The translations under genes were made by a program, and so were the position numbers. Below, piece by piece: positions 46,501 through 54,200 of a DNA stretch of 64,000 nucleotides. A model generated the notes under the pieces. It saw only the letters and a list, made by a program, of their open reading frames with translations, ran no database searches and was not told the origin of the DNA. Source of the stretch: Hymenopus coronatus (Eukaryota > Arthropoda > Insecta > Mantodea > Hymenopodidae); assembly GCA_030762935.1 (NCBI GenBank), contig CM060887.1:16856501-16920500 (forward strand), written 5' to 3'. Numbering within the stretch: position 1 is the stretch's first letter; each line of letters opens with the position of its first letter.

Positions 46501-49029
46501 TTATTTTGGCAAGTCCCATACTGTATGCATAGTGGACACAGATTTTTCTAAGATCAATGCCTTACAGTTTGCATTATTACTCTATCCACCAAAACTGAGT
46601 ATACAGTCAGAGAAGAGAGTTTTATATACAACTGCTGAAATATAATTATATTTTAATTTTACAATTTGTGGTTCAAGAGTTTTTATATAGGCAGATTCAA
46701 AAGTGAACAATTTAATGCTTTAGCTTGGATCTGAACGTGCAGTAGCTCTAACCACTGAGCTACCATGGCAATATGTTGGTGCAACATTAAATTCTCTCTA
46801 GTGACTCAATTTTTCCCAGCAAACCATATTTCGGTAATTATAGAGAACTTGGGCCCCTCTAGAAATTAAACAAATTGTGGTTTGACTGTAAGTTTGGTTT
46901 ATACTTGTTACGTTTTCACCAATTTTTTTTATCGGAAAAGCTCCGTAATTAAGTTAAACGCTAATTTATTATGTGCGCATAGCGATCCTTTTTTGTGAAT
47001 ATTTATGAAGTATGCTGCCTAGAAGGAGTAGAATATAAATAAAGAAGTCTTGTAGTACTTTTGCAATGTAAATATATAATAATACTACATGCTAAAGTGC
47101 CTAAAACCTGAGTTTCATTGTCGGCGGCAGGCGAACAGTTTTGTGGAATGTAACACTGGCATATGTCACTGGATACTGTGCTGATGTATGGCAAGTATGT
47201 TTCACGCAGATACAGCTGTTCAGTGAATTTTATTATGCAGAACTTCGACCATTCTAAAATCAAATAAAACTAAGTGCGATTGATTGACTTTGTATTTTTG
47301 ATGACAATTTCAAAGCCTGTGGATTTCAAATTTAGCGTGAGGTTAGGTTCCAATCCGTTTAGGTTAGTGTGTGTATATAAATTTATGTTTCTAATTTTAT
47401 ATCGTGGTAGTACCCCATTATCGATATTTCCAACAACTCCTAACAGCGCAATGGATACAACATTAGTTTTTTAAACCATCTCCCCACCCATAATCCCTCT
47501 CTAACCACACCAGTCCCGTTAGAGTGCAAAACTGGCACAAGTCGCAGCGGAGAAAGTTAGCGGCCCAACTTGTAAATAATTACCCATATTTCAATTTAGA
47601 ATAGTATACCTCAATAGCAACTTACAAATTAATAAGTGTGTTTTTCCCTTACTAATGTGCAAGTCACCTTTGATTATCTGAAATACTGATGATATTCAGT
47701 TGCTTCTTACAATGTCCAATGTCATGGGAAGAGCATTTTACTATTGATTTAATTTCCTATATCTCCCTTGTACCTATAACAAAATGTGTTTACAATGAAA
47801 CTATTTCTATTAGATTGCCAAGGTTTTACTTCTTGGAATCATTGGGGTTTTATATTCACAAATCTTTCACCTATGTCCTGCAGTCCTCTACATCTCTGTT
47901 ACATTTTGCAGTTTAGGGTCTAACAGTTTATGGAGGTTCTTGCATTTGAACATACCTTGTAATAACTGCAAAGTGGCTCTAATGCCTGAATAAGAAAACT
48001 ACAAAATCTGGATCTAATTAAGGAACTTGATCCAAATTAAATTTTACTACATTTTTCATGTTCTTTTGTTCTCGTATGTAAAGCTTCATAGTACATATAA
48101 ATGCATATTTTTGTTTGCAAGTTTCATCATTTTCTCATGGATTGAAACTATAATAGTCAGATTTTTAATTTTAGAATATTAAATACATTAGTGATAAAAT
48201 AATAGTTCTTACTATAGAGTTACTACCCCTTTGGGGGTTTAGATTAAACGAGTACTCATTTAAAGTATGCAGGCTTTAGAGAGAAATACTGGCATTAAAA
48301 TTTCATGCTCTGTGGATAAATATTTTGAAGGTGAAAATGCAGTGCTTCCATAACTCCCCAGTTACTAGGTGCTTTTAAATTTTGCACAATAACATCTGCA
48401 GACATGGAAAGATCTTTCTCAACATATAAATACCTGTTAACCAATAAAAAAACAAACAAACTGGAGCATTTGAAGAAAACACTCCACATCACTATAAAAC
48501 CCAGAATGTTGTCTTAGGAAAAATGTACATTTTACATAGCAAAAAATATAAGCTTGAAGTTAACAATTTTAGTGTACACAAGTATATTTTCAGTATTATA
48601 GAGCATAATTTAAATATTTTGATAGCATAAATACAATATTTCAGATAGTTTTAGTGCATACAAATTTGATTCGTTTTAAGATAATTAGACAGCTTTCTTG
48701 TCTATCTACTTCTTCTATTATGGGATGGCGTGGCTTAGCTAGCAGACGACGGCATCTATCCTACACCATTACCGTAATTACACCTGTAGAATATTCAGAA
48801 ACAGGTCTCCATTCGATATTTTCCAAAAATATTTAAAATGCTCATGCTGTCATACATAAAATGGATCATGAAAAACGAGGCTAGGAGAACTATGTAAAAA
48901 GTTCAAACATTTCGTTTCTCTTACCATTTCTTGAAGGCATTGTTCCTTTTCAACATCTACGTATTCCTTAATTTTCCCATACTTTTTTGCTAATGCTTTA
49001 ATCGTGTATTCTGCCTCCTCAACAGACAT
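28922..49029 (-). CDS. Unrecognised 197-residue helical protein, five exons, complete
   Basis: Exons 48925-49029, 43844-43949, 37803-37923, 35115-35226 and 28922-29071 join with consistent phases (0, 1, 2, 0) and GT/AG ends to give 197 residues and a stop. The N-terminus (MSVEEAEYTIKALAKKYG, then KIKEYVDVEKEQCLQEM) is charged and probably helical. The middle (residues ~36-110) is polar and low in hydrophobics. The last 87 residues (from ESTVQYFDIIQKLVKQM to the end) look like coiled coil or long helix and finish in an acidic tail, HSSDEDSD. There is no signal peptide or membrane segment. I do not recognise the family; the layout suggests a small adaptor or structural subunit, which is inference only. 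It is head to head with COX11. Confidence 0.75.
29311..29954 (+). repeat. DR1 copy, 5' part, split by a Penelope-like element
   Basis: Head AAAAATCTGATGTGTTGCATTC; internal order matches other copies up to TTTTGTTTTTGA. It resumes at 32128. Confidence 0.85.
29946..29954. repeat. Target site duplication, left copy
   Basis: TGTTTTTGA, repeated at 32128-32136 on the other side of the inserted element. Confidence 0.7.
30106..30293 (+). repeat. Penelope-like element, left inverted terminal repeat
   Basis: Inverted match to 31936-32126: GGTTGCCCCACC, GCACCGCTCTTTCCTTGT, GGAGTTGGTTTA, AAATGCCATCAGTTTC. About 188 bases, moderately diverged. Confidence 0.8.
30815..30884. repeat. 31-bp near-perfect palindrome inside the RT frame
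   Basis: Arms 30815-30845 and 30854-30884 differ at one base, with an 8-base spacer. The left arm encodes the expected RT sequence (DWLDLVEHCLT); the right arm is its inverted copy and terminates the frame at 30858. Confidence 0.9.
31610..31918 (+). mobile_element. GIY-YIG endonuclease domain of the Penelope-like element
   Basis: CGSAYIGQTGRSIIKRRKEH, then KSALAEHVTQTGHHIDFED, then RMTCESKEIFKEKNINRDSG. The AYIG, R and H/E positions of the GIY-YIG fold are all present; about 100 codons open. Confidence 0.9.
31936..32126 (-). repeat. Penelope-like element, right inverted terminal repeat
   Basis: Inverted counterpart of 30106-30293. Terminal repeats in inverted orientation are one of the configurations known for Penelope-like elements. 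Confidence 0.8.
32128..32315 (+). repeat. DR1 copy, 3' part, after the Penelope-like insertion
   Basis: Resumes with TGTTTTTGAGTTATTGTG and continues through GGGTGGAATGCAATACCTTC, the CACTATGCACATAGTATGTG hairpin and GTAGAGATAGTAAAAAATG. Confidence 0.85.
32316..32629. other. Intron sequence, nothing recognised
   Basis: AT-rich stretch between DR1 and a SINE; no motif. Confidence 0.4.
32630..32850 (-). repeat. tRNA-derived SINE, family A
   Basis: TTTAATGCTCTTTAACCTGG at the left, minus-strand head with AAGATTCAAACTCGGGACC (B box reversed) and TGCTAGTACTATGCTATAGA. Confidence 0.75.
32930..33180 (+). repeat. DR1 partial copy (3' half)
   Basis: GAGAAAATCCAAATTTTT, TTTGGGATGGGGAATTTTTA, TTAAATACCAAG, ending CACCTTCTCTAC. 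The head is absent. Confidence 0.7.
33270..33500 (+). mobile_element. LINE reverse transcriptase fragment, left part
   Basis: LNIKKSASINFELKKNS, then NYSNFLGVIIDKQLNWKPCI: the K(T/S)..I.F then FLGVxID..L.WK.HI block. It ends abruptly where a DR1 copy begins. Confidence 0.75.
33501..34350 (+). repeat. DR1 dispersed repeat copy, near full length
   Basis: Begins AAAAACTGATGTGTTCCATTC, ends GCATTACAATACCTTCTCTA then a TATGTACATAGTACGTAT hairpin and an A-run. Inserted in a LINE fragment. Confidence 0.85.
34360..34520 (+). mobile_element. LINE reverse transcriptase fragment, right part
   Basis: Frames give LLRRSTILSLFTHK and YGITLWGNITVTDVKSILKK, the YGIxxWGNS...VxxxQK block that normally follows 33270-33500. 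A short piece between them is lost. Confidence 0.6.
34521..35114. other. Intron sequence next to exon 4, mostly unassigned
   Basis: May include the eroded tail of the LINE. A TGCATGCATGTATGTATATG run lies near 34600. Confidence 0.35.
35115..35226 (-). CDS. Unknown gene, coding exon 4
   Basis: Acceptor ttttacag, donor AATCTG|gtaaga. It encodes ESTVQYFDIIQKLVKQM, then KTHKEPSSYQSMDWKMMLKNL, start of the C-terminal helical region. Phase 2 in, phase 0 out. Confidence 0.72.
35227..35929. other. Intron sequence, nothing recognised
   Basis: AT-rich with a 14-base T run at 35432; no element identified. Confidence 0.4.
35930..36925 (-). mobile_element. mariner transposase relic, most of the length
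   Basis: Minus strand from 36920: MSEQEVPLP (N-terminal region), ITCDETWVHHFVPESKM (DETWVxHxxPExKxxS, first catalytic Asp), SKAWQIKDEA, then the catalytic region after many stops. Multiple stops and frameshifts. No convincing terminal repeats located. Confidence 0.75.
37135..37437 (-). CDS. Open frame of 100 codons, unassigned
   Basis: MSAKINLEFKEMKGKSCRKS, SHCNQDLNWTIQLLPINKGG, with several Cys/His. It lies in an intron between exons 4 and 3 of the unknown gene and has no splice-site context. Could be part of an unrecognised transposable element; real function doubtful. Confidence 0.2.
   Translation of the reverse strand: MSAKINLEFKEMKGKSCRKSLVQTSHCNQDLNWTIQLLPINKGGMLEFVGTGLGTMNLQHECCSNLLLPKILYESFRKIYSQRRMESVVASQIELSFIQH
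37438..37802. other. Intron sequence, nothing recognised
   Basis: AT-rich sequence flanking exon 3. Confidence 0.4.
37803..37923 (-). CDS. Unknown gene, coding exon 3
   Basis: Acceptor ttctacag, donor CATGA|gtaagt. It encodes DTAVSRTSTTCDDLYYILD and then HKHDVGQNTSEHSLSIPCQYH. Phase 1 in, phase 2 out. Polar and probably disordered. Confidence 0.7.
38057..38697 (-). mobile_element. Internally deleted mariner with ~145-bp inverted termini
   Basis: Left arm 38057-38205 and right arm ~38550-38697 are inverted copies (CAAAATTAAAACCACAGTGA, GATGAAGCTTTCGC, AAGTAAACATGCCTAGAACA). Between them the minus strand encodes AAEIHRQMSNVFSETFTSD, WQWCRNFEAMCSDVHDAGSQ, GRKGMSTNDLIQ and RENHRFTISPLYESFPEI, the mariner N-terminal DNA-binding region. 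The catalytic domain is entirely missing. Confidence 0.8.
38700..39545 (+). repeat. DR1 dispersed repeat copy, full length
   Basis: Begins AAATCTGATGTGTTCCATTC directly after the deleted mariner; ends with GTAGAGAAAGTAAAAATAG. One of the best copies for defining DR1. Confidence 0.9.
39790..40220. repeat. Foldback repeat FB1, copy 2 (most complete)
   Basis: Outer ends CACTCTCCATTGTGCAAGAG and (right, inverted) ACTCTCTCCACTGTGTGAGA pair, and homology continues inwards for about 190 bases per arm. Central short spacer. No ORF. Confidence 0.85.
40221..40945. other. Intron sequence, nothing recognised
   Basis: AT-rich; no element identified before the mariner terminus. Confidence 0.4.
40946..42154 (+). 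mobile_element. mariner element with both termini, transposase broken
   Basis: 1209 bases between TA dinucleotides (40944-40945, 42155-42156). The inverted ends align as CAAGGGAGTGTTCATAAGTC and AGAAGGGTATTCAATAAGTC. Transposase relics: VIIYIDYLQKGRTINGEYY (41675-41735), KRILFHQDNARVHTC (second catalytic Asp, 41795-41840), LLQHPPYSPDLAPSDFFF (41875-41930), GLKELEKCWESVSAK. Several frameshifts and stops, so non-autonomous now. Confidence 0.9.
42155..42829. other. Intron sequence, nothing recognised
   Basis: Short direct words (ccaacatatgacaacaaa, gccaacatgtcacaaat) near 42405-42465 only. Confidence 0.4.
42830..43225. repeat. Foldback repeat FB1, copy 3
   Basis: GGGAAAGTGGTGCCAGCAAAGG at the left, inverted counterpart GGTAAGGACTCCCGATGACA near the right; centre matches copies 1 and 2. 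Right flank TTACCTTATAATTTAATGA is shared with copy 1. Confidence 0.8.
43226..43843. other. Intron sequence with long T run
   Basis: A run of ~25 T at 43529-43553 and an ATT microsatellite at 43715-43732. Open frame 43157-43387 has no motif. Confidence 0.5.
43844..43949 (-). CDS. Unknown gene, coding exon 2
   Basis: Acceptor tctcatag precedes GTCAGCCAG; donor ATTG|gtaagt. It encodes VSQSADEVDPLGNKIS and then CANDEFGSRDMLNRIENLI. Phase 0 in, phase 1 out. Confidence 0.72.
43950..45354. other. Intron 1 sequence, nothing recognised
   Basis: 1.4 kb without an identified repeat; short frames without motifs. Confidence 0.4.
45355..45640 (-). repeat. DR1 partial copy, reversed half of an inverted pair
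   Basis: AGAGTTAACCATGTCAAAGATATT, AGCTAAGTGCATTTCCTTAT, TTTCTCGATTAGCATG run in the reversed DR1 order (compare 10420-10630). It joins a plus-sense segment at about 45641. Confidence 0.7.
45641..46165 (+). repeat. DR1 partial copy, forward half of an inverted pair
   Basis: From GAGATCTACATTTTTGTGTAG through GTGGGGGGATTTTCTTGAAA to the GTTAGAAAAAGTAAAAATGG tail. Confidence 0.8.
46166..46470 (+). repeat. DR1 partial copy (3' part), tandem to the previous
   Basis: GAGAAAATAAAAAATTAC, TTTCCATGTAAAAGG, GCATCCTTAGAAGATG, AATTAGGTGAAATGCAATAT; diverged. Confidence 0.65.
46690..46800 (-). repeat. tRNA-derived SINE head, family G
   Basis: Minus strand TGCCATGGTAGCTCAGTGG then TTAGAGCTACTGCACGTTC; the same head as at 60586. 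B box decayed. Confidence 0.6.
46801..48329. other. Intron 1 sequence, nothing recognised
   Basis: A minus frame (47003-47263) and plus frames have no family motif. The 47480-47560 segment is mildly GC-rich. Confidence 0.35.
48330..48520 (+). mobile_element. hAT-superfamily transposase C-terminal relic
   Basis: Plus frame: FKFCTITSADMERSFSTYKY then LLTNKKTNKLEHLKKTL. SAxxERSFSTYKxxLTxxR is the dimerisation-domain signature of hAT-like transposases and derived proteins. Only this tail is found. Confidence 0.7.
48925..49029 (-). CDS. Unknown gene, coding exon 1
   Basis: ATG at 49029; 35 codons ending exactly at ATG|gtaaga. The exon encodes the charged N-terminal helix. The 5' side runs into the probable promoter region shared with COX11. 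Confidence 0.75.
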
Positions 49030-50019
49030 TCTTAAATCGCAGCTTAAGCCTACGTCACCAATCTTATAACGTGGTCTTTGTATTAAGTGACGTTCAGGCT
49101 CTTAACACGTTCTTTCCATTCGTTCTATCCGCGCCATGTATTAATAATTTTTGGACAGTGTTGCCAATGGCTGATGAAAAGATTAGTTTGTTCAGTGGTA
49201 GGTGGTAGCAAATACACTTCATACATATTCAAGGGTATTTGATATTGCGTAAGCAGTGGCCTATTGTCGGTTATTTCCAAAATGTTGGCAATATTGCTTT
49301 CCTAGGTGAACGTAAATAAACCTGGCATTTATAGGAGAAAAGGTGTGAAGTAACAGGTATGAATGTAGTTTTATTTTATGAATCTCGTTCAAATTAAATT
49401 GTTATTGAAGGGTGAGATTTTTCATATATCAGCAATTAAATGCAGAACTGATGATTAAAGGCAATTATTATGTCATCTAATTTACTTACTAGAAGTTATG
49501 TCTTAACCTTAGAAGTATGACAAGTCCACAGTAAACTCAAGGAAGTTAACAGTGTTAACGAAAACATAGTTTAATAAATATGTGAGTGTGAATGGGTAGT
49601 ATGACTTGGACGGAGCAGAATCATCTGCTTCATATATTACTTCTTCAGAATTACGCTGGATATGATTGACGGAGTCTGTATGTATTTTGTAAATAAAGCA
49701 TTAAATTACCAGGAGCGGGAATGAAACCAACTTTATAAAGCCTTATTAAAACTTGCTTACACATCAAAATAAGTTGCATGTGCGGTAACAATGGTTACAG
49801 ATCCAATGGATTAGCCCATCAAAACCTCAGACATGTGTGACAAGTAAAGTAGAAACTTCCTTAAAGGTATTTAAAAAGCAAGAGAGACATATCAAAAAAA
49901 TATGTTTGTATTTAAACTTAAATCATTTTCTAAAGATGTAACTCAAGGTTTGCAAGAGAATACACCCTTCCCAAAATATCGTTAAGTGAAAAGTAATTTT
50001 GTATGTTCTCAAATGCTCT
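49030..50019. promoter_or_regulatory. Head-to-head intergenic region, probable promoter area
   Basis: Between the ATG of the unknown gene (minus) and the repeat block that precedes COX11 (plus). It should hold both 5' UTRs and transcription starts. CpG-containing words (for example near 49085-49135) are commoner here than in the flanks. No clear TATA box was seen. COX11's first coding exon is preceded by an acceptor at 51015, so a non-coding first exon of COX11 probably starts here. Confidence 0.45.
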
Positions 50020-50089
50020 AAAAATCGTGCTGCATCGTTGAAAGATGCTGAACCTAGATATCAAGTTTGGTATTTAACTCGGTAGTAGT
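50020..50089 (+). repeat. DR1 copy, left part, interrupted by another DR1
   Basis: GCTGCATCGTTGAAAGATGC, TATCAAGTTTGGTATTTAAC in forward order, then a reversed DR1 copy intervenes; resumes at 50739. Confidence 0.65.
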
Positions 50090-50738
50090 TTTACTTTCTC
50101 TTATTAGTGCATAGAAATTGATACCGGGATTTCACCAGAAATACAAATTTTAAGATCCCCTATATAAAAAGCATTTTAGAAAAAGGTCCATGTATGTGTG
50201 TGTCGCTGTGTCTGTGAACACAATAACTCAAAATCGAAAAGTTGGTATTTAAGTTTAATATCTTCCAATAATGTGACACAAACATTTTGAGGAAAATCCC
50301 CCACGTCCCAAACTACCCTATATATGGAACAATTTTCTTGACATTTTGATACATGACAAATAAAATGTATATTTTGAATTTTCTGGGAATAGCCTCTGAA
50401 GACCTTTTCATTGTGGATGAATTTTGCAAAACTGGTAAACTGTAACAAATTGACAAAATCTTACCATGCAAAAAATGTAAATCTTTTTAAAACACACAAT
50501 TTATATCATATACATTTTTTTCATGGAATTGACCATTTCCAAGATATTCTTTGTTATTGGTTTCAGTTTTAAAATACTACTTTTCTCATATGGGAATATG
50601 TCAACTCCTGACCAGGCAAAGAAATGGCTTTCAATAACATAGCAACTGACTTTTAAAATATTTGACTATTACTTTATCCTAGTGTATTCCCTTGTTAAAG
50701 AGATGTAGAGAGTCATGTGAATGGACCACATTCATTTT
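50090..50738 (-). repeat. DR1 copy inserted in a DR1 copy
   Basis: Reversed order: TTTTACTTTCTC, GATACCGGGATTTCACCAG, CCTCTGAAGACCTTTTCATT, to AGAGATGTAGAGAGTCATGT and GGACCACATTC. Confidence 0.75.
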
Positions 50739-50855
50739 TTGAGTTATCTGTTTTTAGACACATGGACATGGAATGTTTTACAATTTTTTTATCTAGAAGA
50801 CCCTAAAACATGTATTTCATTTGAAATCCAAGTATCAGATTTTTGGGTGGAATGC
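50739..50855 (+). repeat. DR1 copy, right part, after the interruption
   Basis: TTTTTGAGTTATCTGTTTTTAG, ACCCTAAAACATGTATTTC, TTTTTGGGTGGAATGCG. Ends at the dispersed CTTCGAAACG motif (inverted) rather than the usual tail. Confidence 0.7.
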
Positions 50856-50895
50856 GTTTCGAAGAAGTGCATCTTCTTCGTCTTCAGGGTGAACT
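50855..50895. repeat. Dispersed motif, inverted: CGTTTCGAAGAAGTGC...TTCAGGGTG
   Basis: Reverse complement of the core at 19905-19945 (CACCCTGAAGACGA, GAAGATGCACTTCTTCGAAA). Confidence 0.65.
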
Positions 50896-51022
50896 GAACT
50901 ATGTACAAAGTAAAGAAAGTAAATCATAGTGGCTTGAGAAAGCTGTGTGAATGTGCATATAAGTTTTTCTTTTTCTTTTTTTGAATATTTTAATCTCCAT
51001 TTGTTTGTTTTACAGATGAAGA

Positions 51023-51271
51023 ATGTTGCATGCTACTCTTCAATACCAATCTCTGCTGAGACTCAGTAGAAATGCATTTTCAGCTACCGTTTTGAAGTGT
51101 AGAATATGTACTAATTGCTTCAATCTCTTGAGACAAAATTCAAAGCAAAGTGCTTTAGCCTCTAACAGAAAACAAAATATAAGATCAACAGCATACTATG
51201 CTGCAGCAGCAGGTGTACTTGTGGTTGGATTAAGTTATGCAGCTGTTCCATTGTATAGACTGTTTTGCCAA
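51023..51271 (+). CDS. COX11: COX11 coding exon 1 (presequence and membrane segment)
   Basis: The exon begins at 51016 after acceptor gttttacag; the first in-frame ATG is 51023. It ends TTTTGCCAA|gtaagt. The acceptor upstream of the ATG implies a separate 5' UTR exon. Confidence 0.93.
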
Positions 51272-54200
51272 GTAAGTGTTGTTTTTTAATCCCATGCTGG
51301 TAATCCCGAAATACTCTTTTTAGACAACTGAATCTAAAAATAGGTCTGTTACCATATGTCAGTAATTAAAAGTAGAAAATTCTGTCACTCAGTGTTATAA
51401 AATTAAAATACTCCAAAATAGCCAACTTTGGTTTGTGCATCCACAGCCTCATTCAAGTAGGCTATGACTCTGCAAACTGTATCAGTCCATAAAATGGTGG
51501 AAATGAAATGGCATTTTATTTATGGATGCTCTTTAACTGCTGTGATTCTGAGCGTCCCATCCTTTAATGGGCGTGAAAGACCGCTTAATTTTGCTCAGAG
51601 GCCTCTCAATCAGACTTGAGGTTCTTTTATGTGCCGTAACTCTACGACATGGGACCCACAGCTTTACTTCCCTTCCATAAAATGGTGGATGATTTCAATG
51701 TCATGAACGTGGAATCTGCTGAACAAAATAAAATTATGCATGCCGCAGAGAGAGCAAAATTACAATTTCTACACTGCCTCTATTGAATGTTTTTGTTCTG
51801 TACGAATAAGTCATCATGGTGTCAGCACTGATGCTAACCAAGGCAACAACTGAATATCACATACCACTAAGCATGAACTCCATGAAATAGGTATAAAACA
51901 ATCTATTTATAATTATAATGTCTATAAATATTGAGAGCTATCTAAAAATAGTGTATAATACAGTGTTAAAATTGTTTTTATATTGTTAGTAGGATTACTG
52001 TACTTGGCCTATGGCCTCGTTTCACAAGCTCCATACTCACAACATAAAACACCATTTTTACCACTTGTATCATAAATAGCCATTTGGCAGTTCTTTCTAA
52101 CTTGATATATATAACCTAAGGAGTTCCACAAGATTCTAGTTTAGATTTATTTTTATTTATTTTGTGTATAAATGACTACAAATGACATTCAAGCTCATAA
52201 TATAGTACTGATTATGAATGGTACTAATTTACTAATAACAGAAAATAGTAATTAAATCTTAAATAATTCATTAAGTCAATCTAGTAAAGATTTGATATCA
52301 TGGATAGCTAATTGTTTTAAGCACTGATAAAACAGTTTTTCTTAAATTTCACATCACTGATAGCAATAATAATAATAATAATAATAATATCCCTGAAATA
52401 AAATTAAATATTAAATTAAACTCGTGCCAAACTGAATCTATTTTTTTTTTAGGCTTGTAGATAAGGGTAACCAAAATGCAAATCACATATTAAATACCTT
52501 CTAGGCAAATTAAGCAGGAATAACTATAGTATTTTAAGCCAAAATATATACTTCCAATAGCTTCTTATGCTCATATGCATTCCATAACGAAATATAGTTT
52601 AATATTTTGAGGAAATTTGGCAGCAACTAAAGATGTACTTATTAATTTAAAAAGAAAACATCCATTTGCATTATACAAAGTGAGTCAAACACCTCCGACC
52701 TGACTGCGCGGTGTTTTTCCACTGGGCATGTGGAAACGTGATTCTGCACTGCTGTAAACAAGATCATGCTTCTGACGCAGTTTTGCTCTGCTCTGGAAGT
52801 GCAGTATTGAGTTGACAGTAATATGGTATAGTTCAGTTATTACAAGTGATTTATTATTTTGTCCTGTACTTAGTCACAAAGTGTATTATGACTCGGCATA
52901 ATATTTTTCACGGATGAGGCTTGGTTCCACCTTCATGGATATGTGTGAACACAAAACAAGTTATTGGAGCTCTGAGAAACCTAATATTGCTCATAAAGTA
53001 CCCCGTCATGTCAAAAAGTTAGTGTATGGTGTGCCATTAGTGGAGAAAGTGTTGTGGGGCCACTTTTTTTTTCGAGTCAACAGTTGATGCCCATACATAC
53101 GTGAATACGTTTTGCCCCTCCCTCCCTTTTTTTAGAGAGAGAGAATTAACAGACAGGGAGCGTGAATTTGCTTCTCTTTTTTTTTTTTTTTTTTTTTTCT
53201 TCTTTTTTTTGAGAGAGAGAATTAACAGACAGGGAGCGTGAATTTGCTTCTCTTTTTTTTTTTTTTTTTTTTTTTTAAACAAGACTCTGCAACAGCTAAT
53301 ACAGACAATCTTTCAATGAGAACAATTGAAAGTGTCTATCAGGACAGAATTATTAGTAGAAATTTGTGGCACCTTTAGTCTCCCAACCTGTGATTTCTAT
53401 CTGCAGAGTAACTTAAAATGTAAAGTTACTAGACAAACCCACACACCCTGGGAGAATTAAAACAAAATATCCGCCAGGAAATTGCCAGCATTTCTTGCAG
53501 TAAACTATGGTGATTGATGGATAGTTTCTAAAGAGATGGCAAAAATTGTATGGACAATGACGGTGGCCAATTTCAGTATCTCCTTTCAGAAAAGTGGTAA
53601 CTAAAGCCTTTAAAATTAGTTTTAAAAATGTTTGTTTCATCTGCAACATTCTATGAAGCAGCAGACAGGAACAAGTGCGAACAGGCAAAACACTGCGCAG
53701 CTGGTTTGTACTTTTTTGACTCACCCATAATGTGCTGAAAAGAAGCTACATATGTTCATGTAAGCTATTATTAAAAAAGAAACTTGGGATACTTATTTTG
53801 GCATGTACTTATAATAAGAAGTATTTTTCTTCGTTTCATTTTTTTGAACATTCTATCACTGAAGACTTGCTCCTGCTATTGATATTGGATCACTATGACC
53901 TCCTATAAGAATTATTCCTTTTAATGCCTTACAGGTCCCCTGAAAGAGAATAGATTTACTTTCCAAAATGACTAAAATGTACATGCACATTATACCAGAA
54001 ATAGTAATCATATTCACTTAACCTCTACCAGATCTATAATGTGTAAAAATGGGATATAGCACACCAGTATGATACATAATTACCTTCCCAATGCTATAAA
54101 ATATAGGAAATATTTACTTTATGATTAGAACAAAGGCTTTCTTATAGGAGCATTGTTTTTACACTGTAAAGAAATGTCAGCAACTTAATAAATATCCATA

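Noticed and set aside
47003..47263. Minus-strand frame of 86 codons with several Cys
   Set aside because: No family motif recognised, and no splice phase that fits the surrounding gene.
53037..53282. Lysine-run minus-strand frame
   Set aside because: Produced by the two poly-T runs of the tandem duplication, not by a gene.
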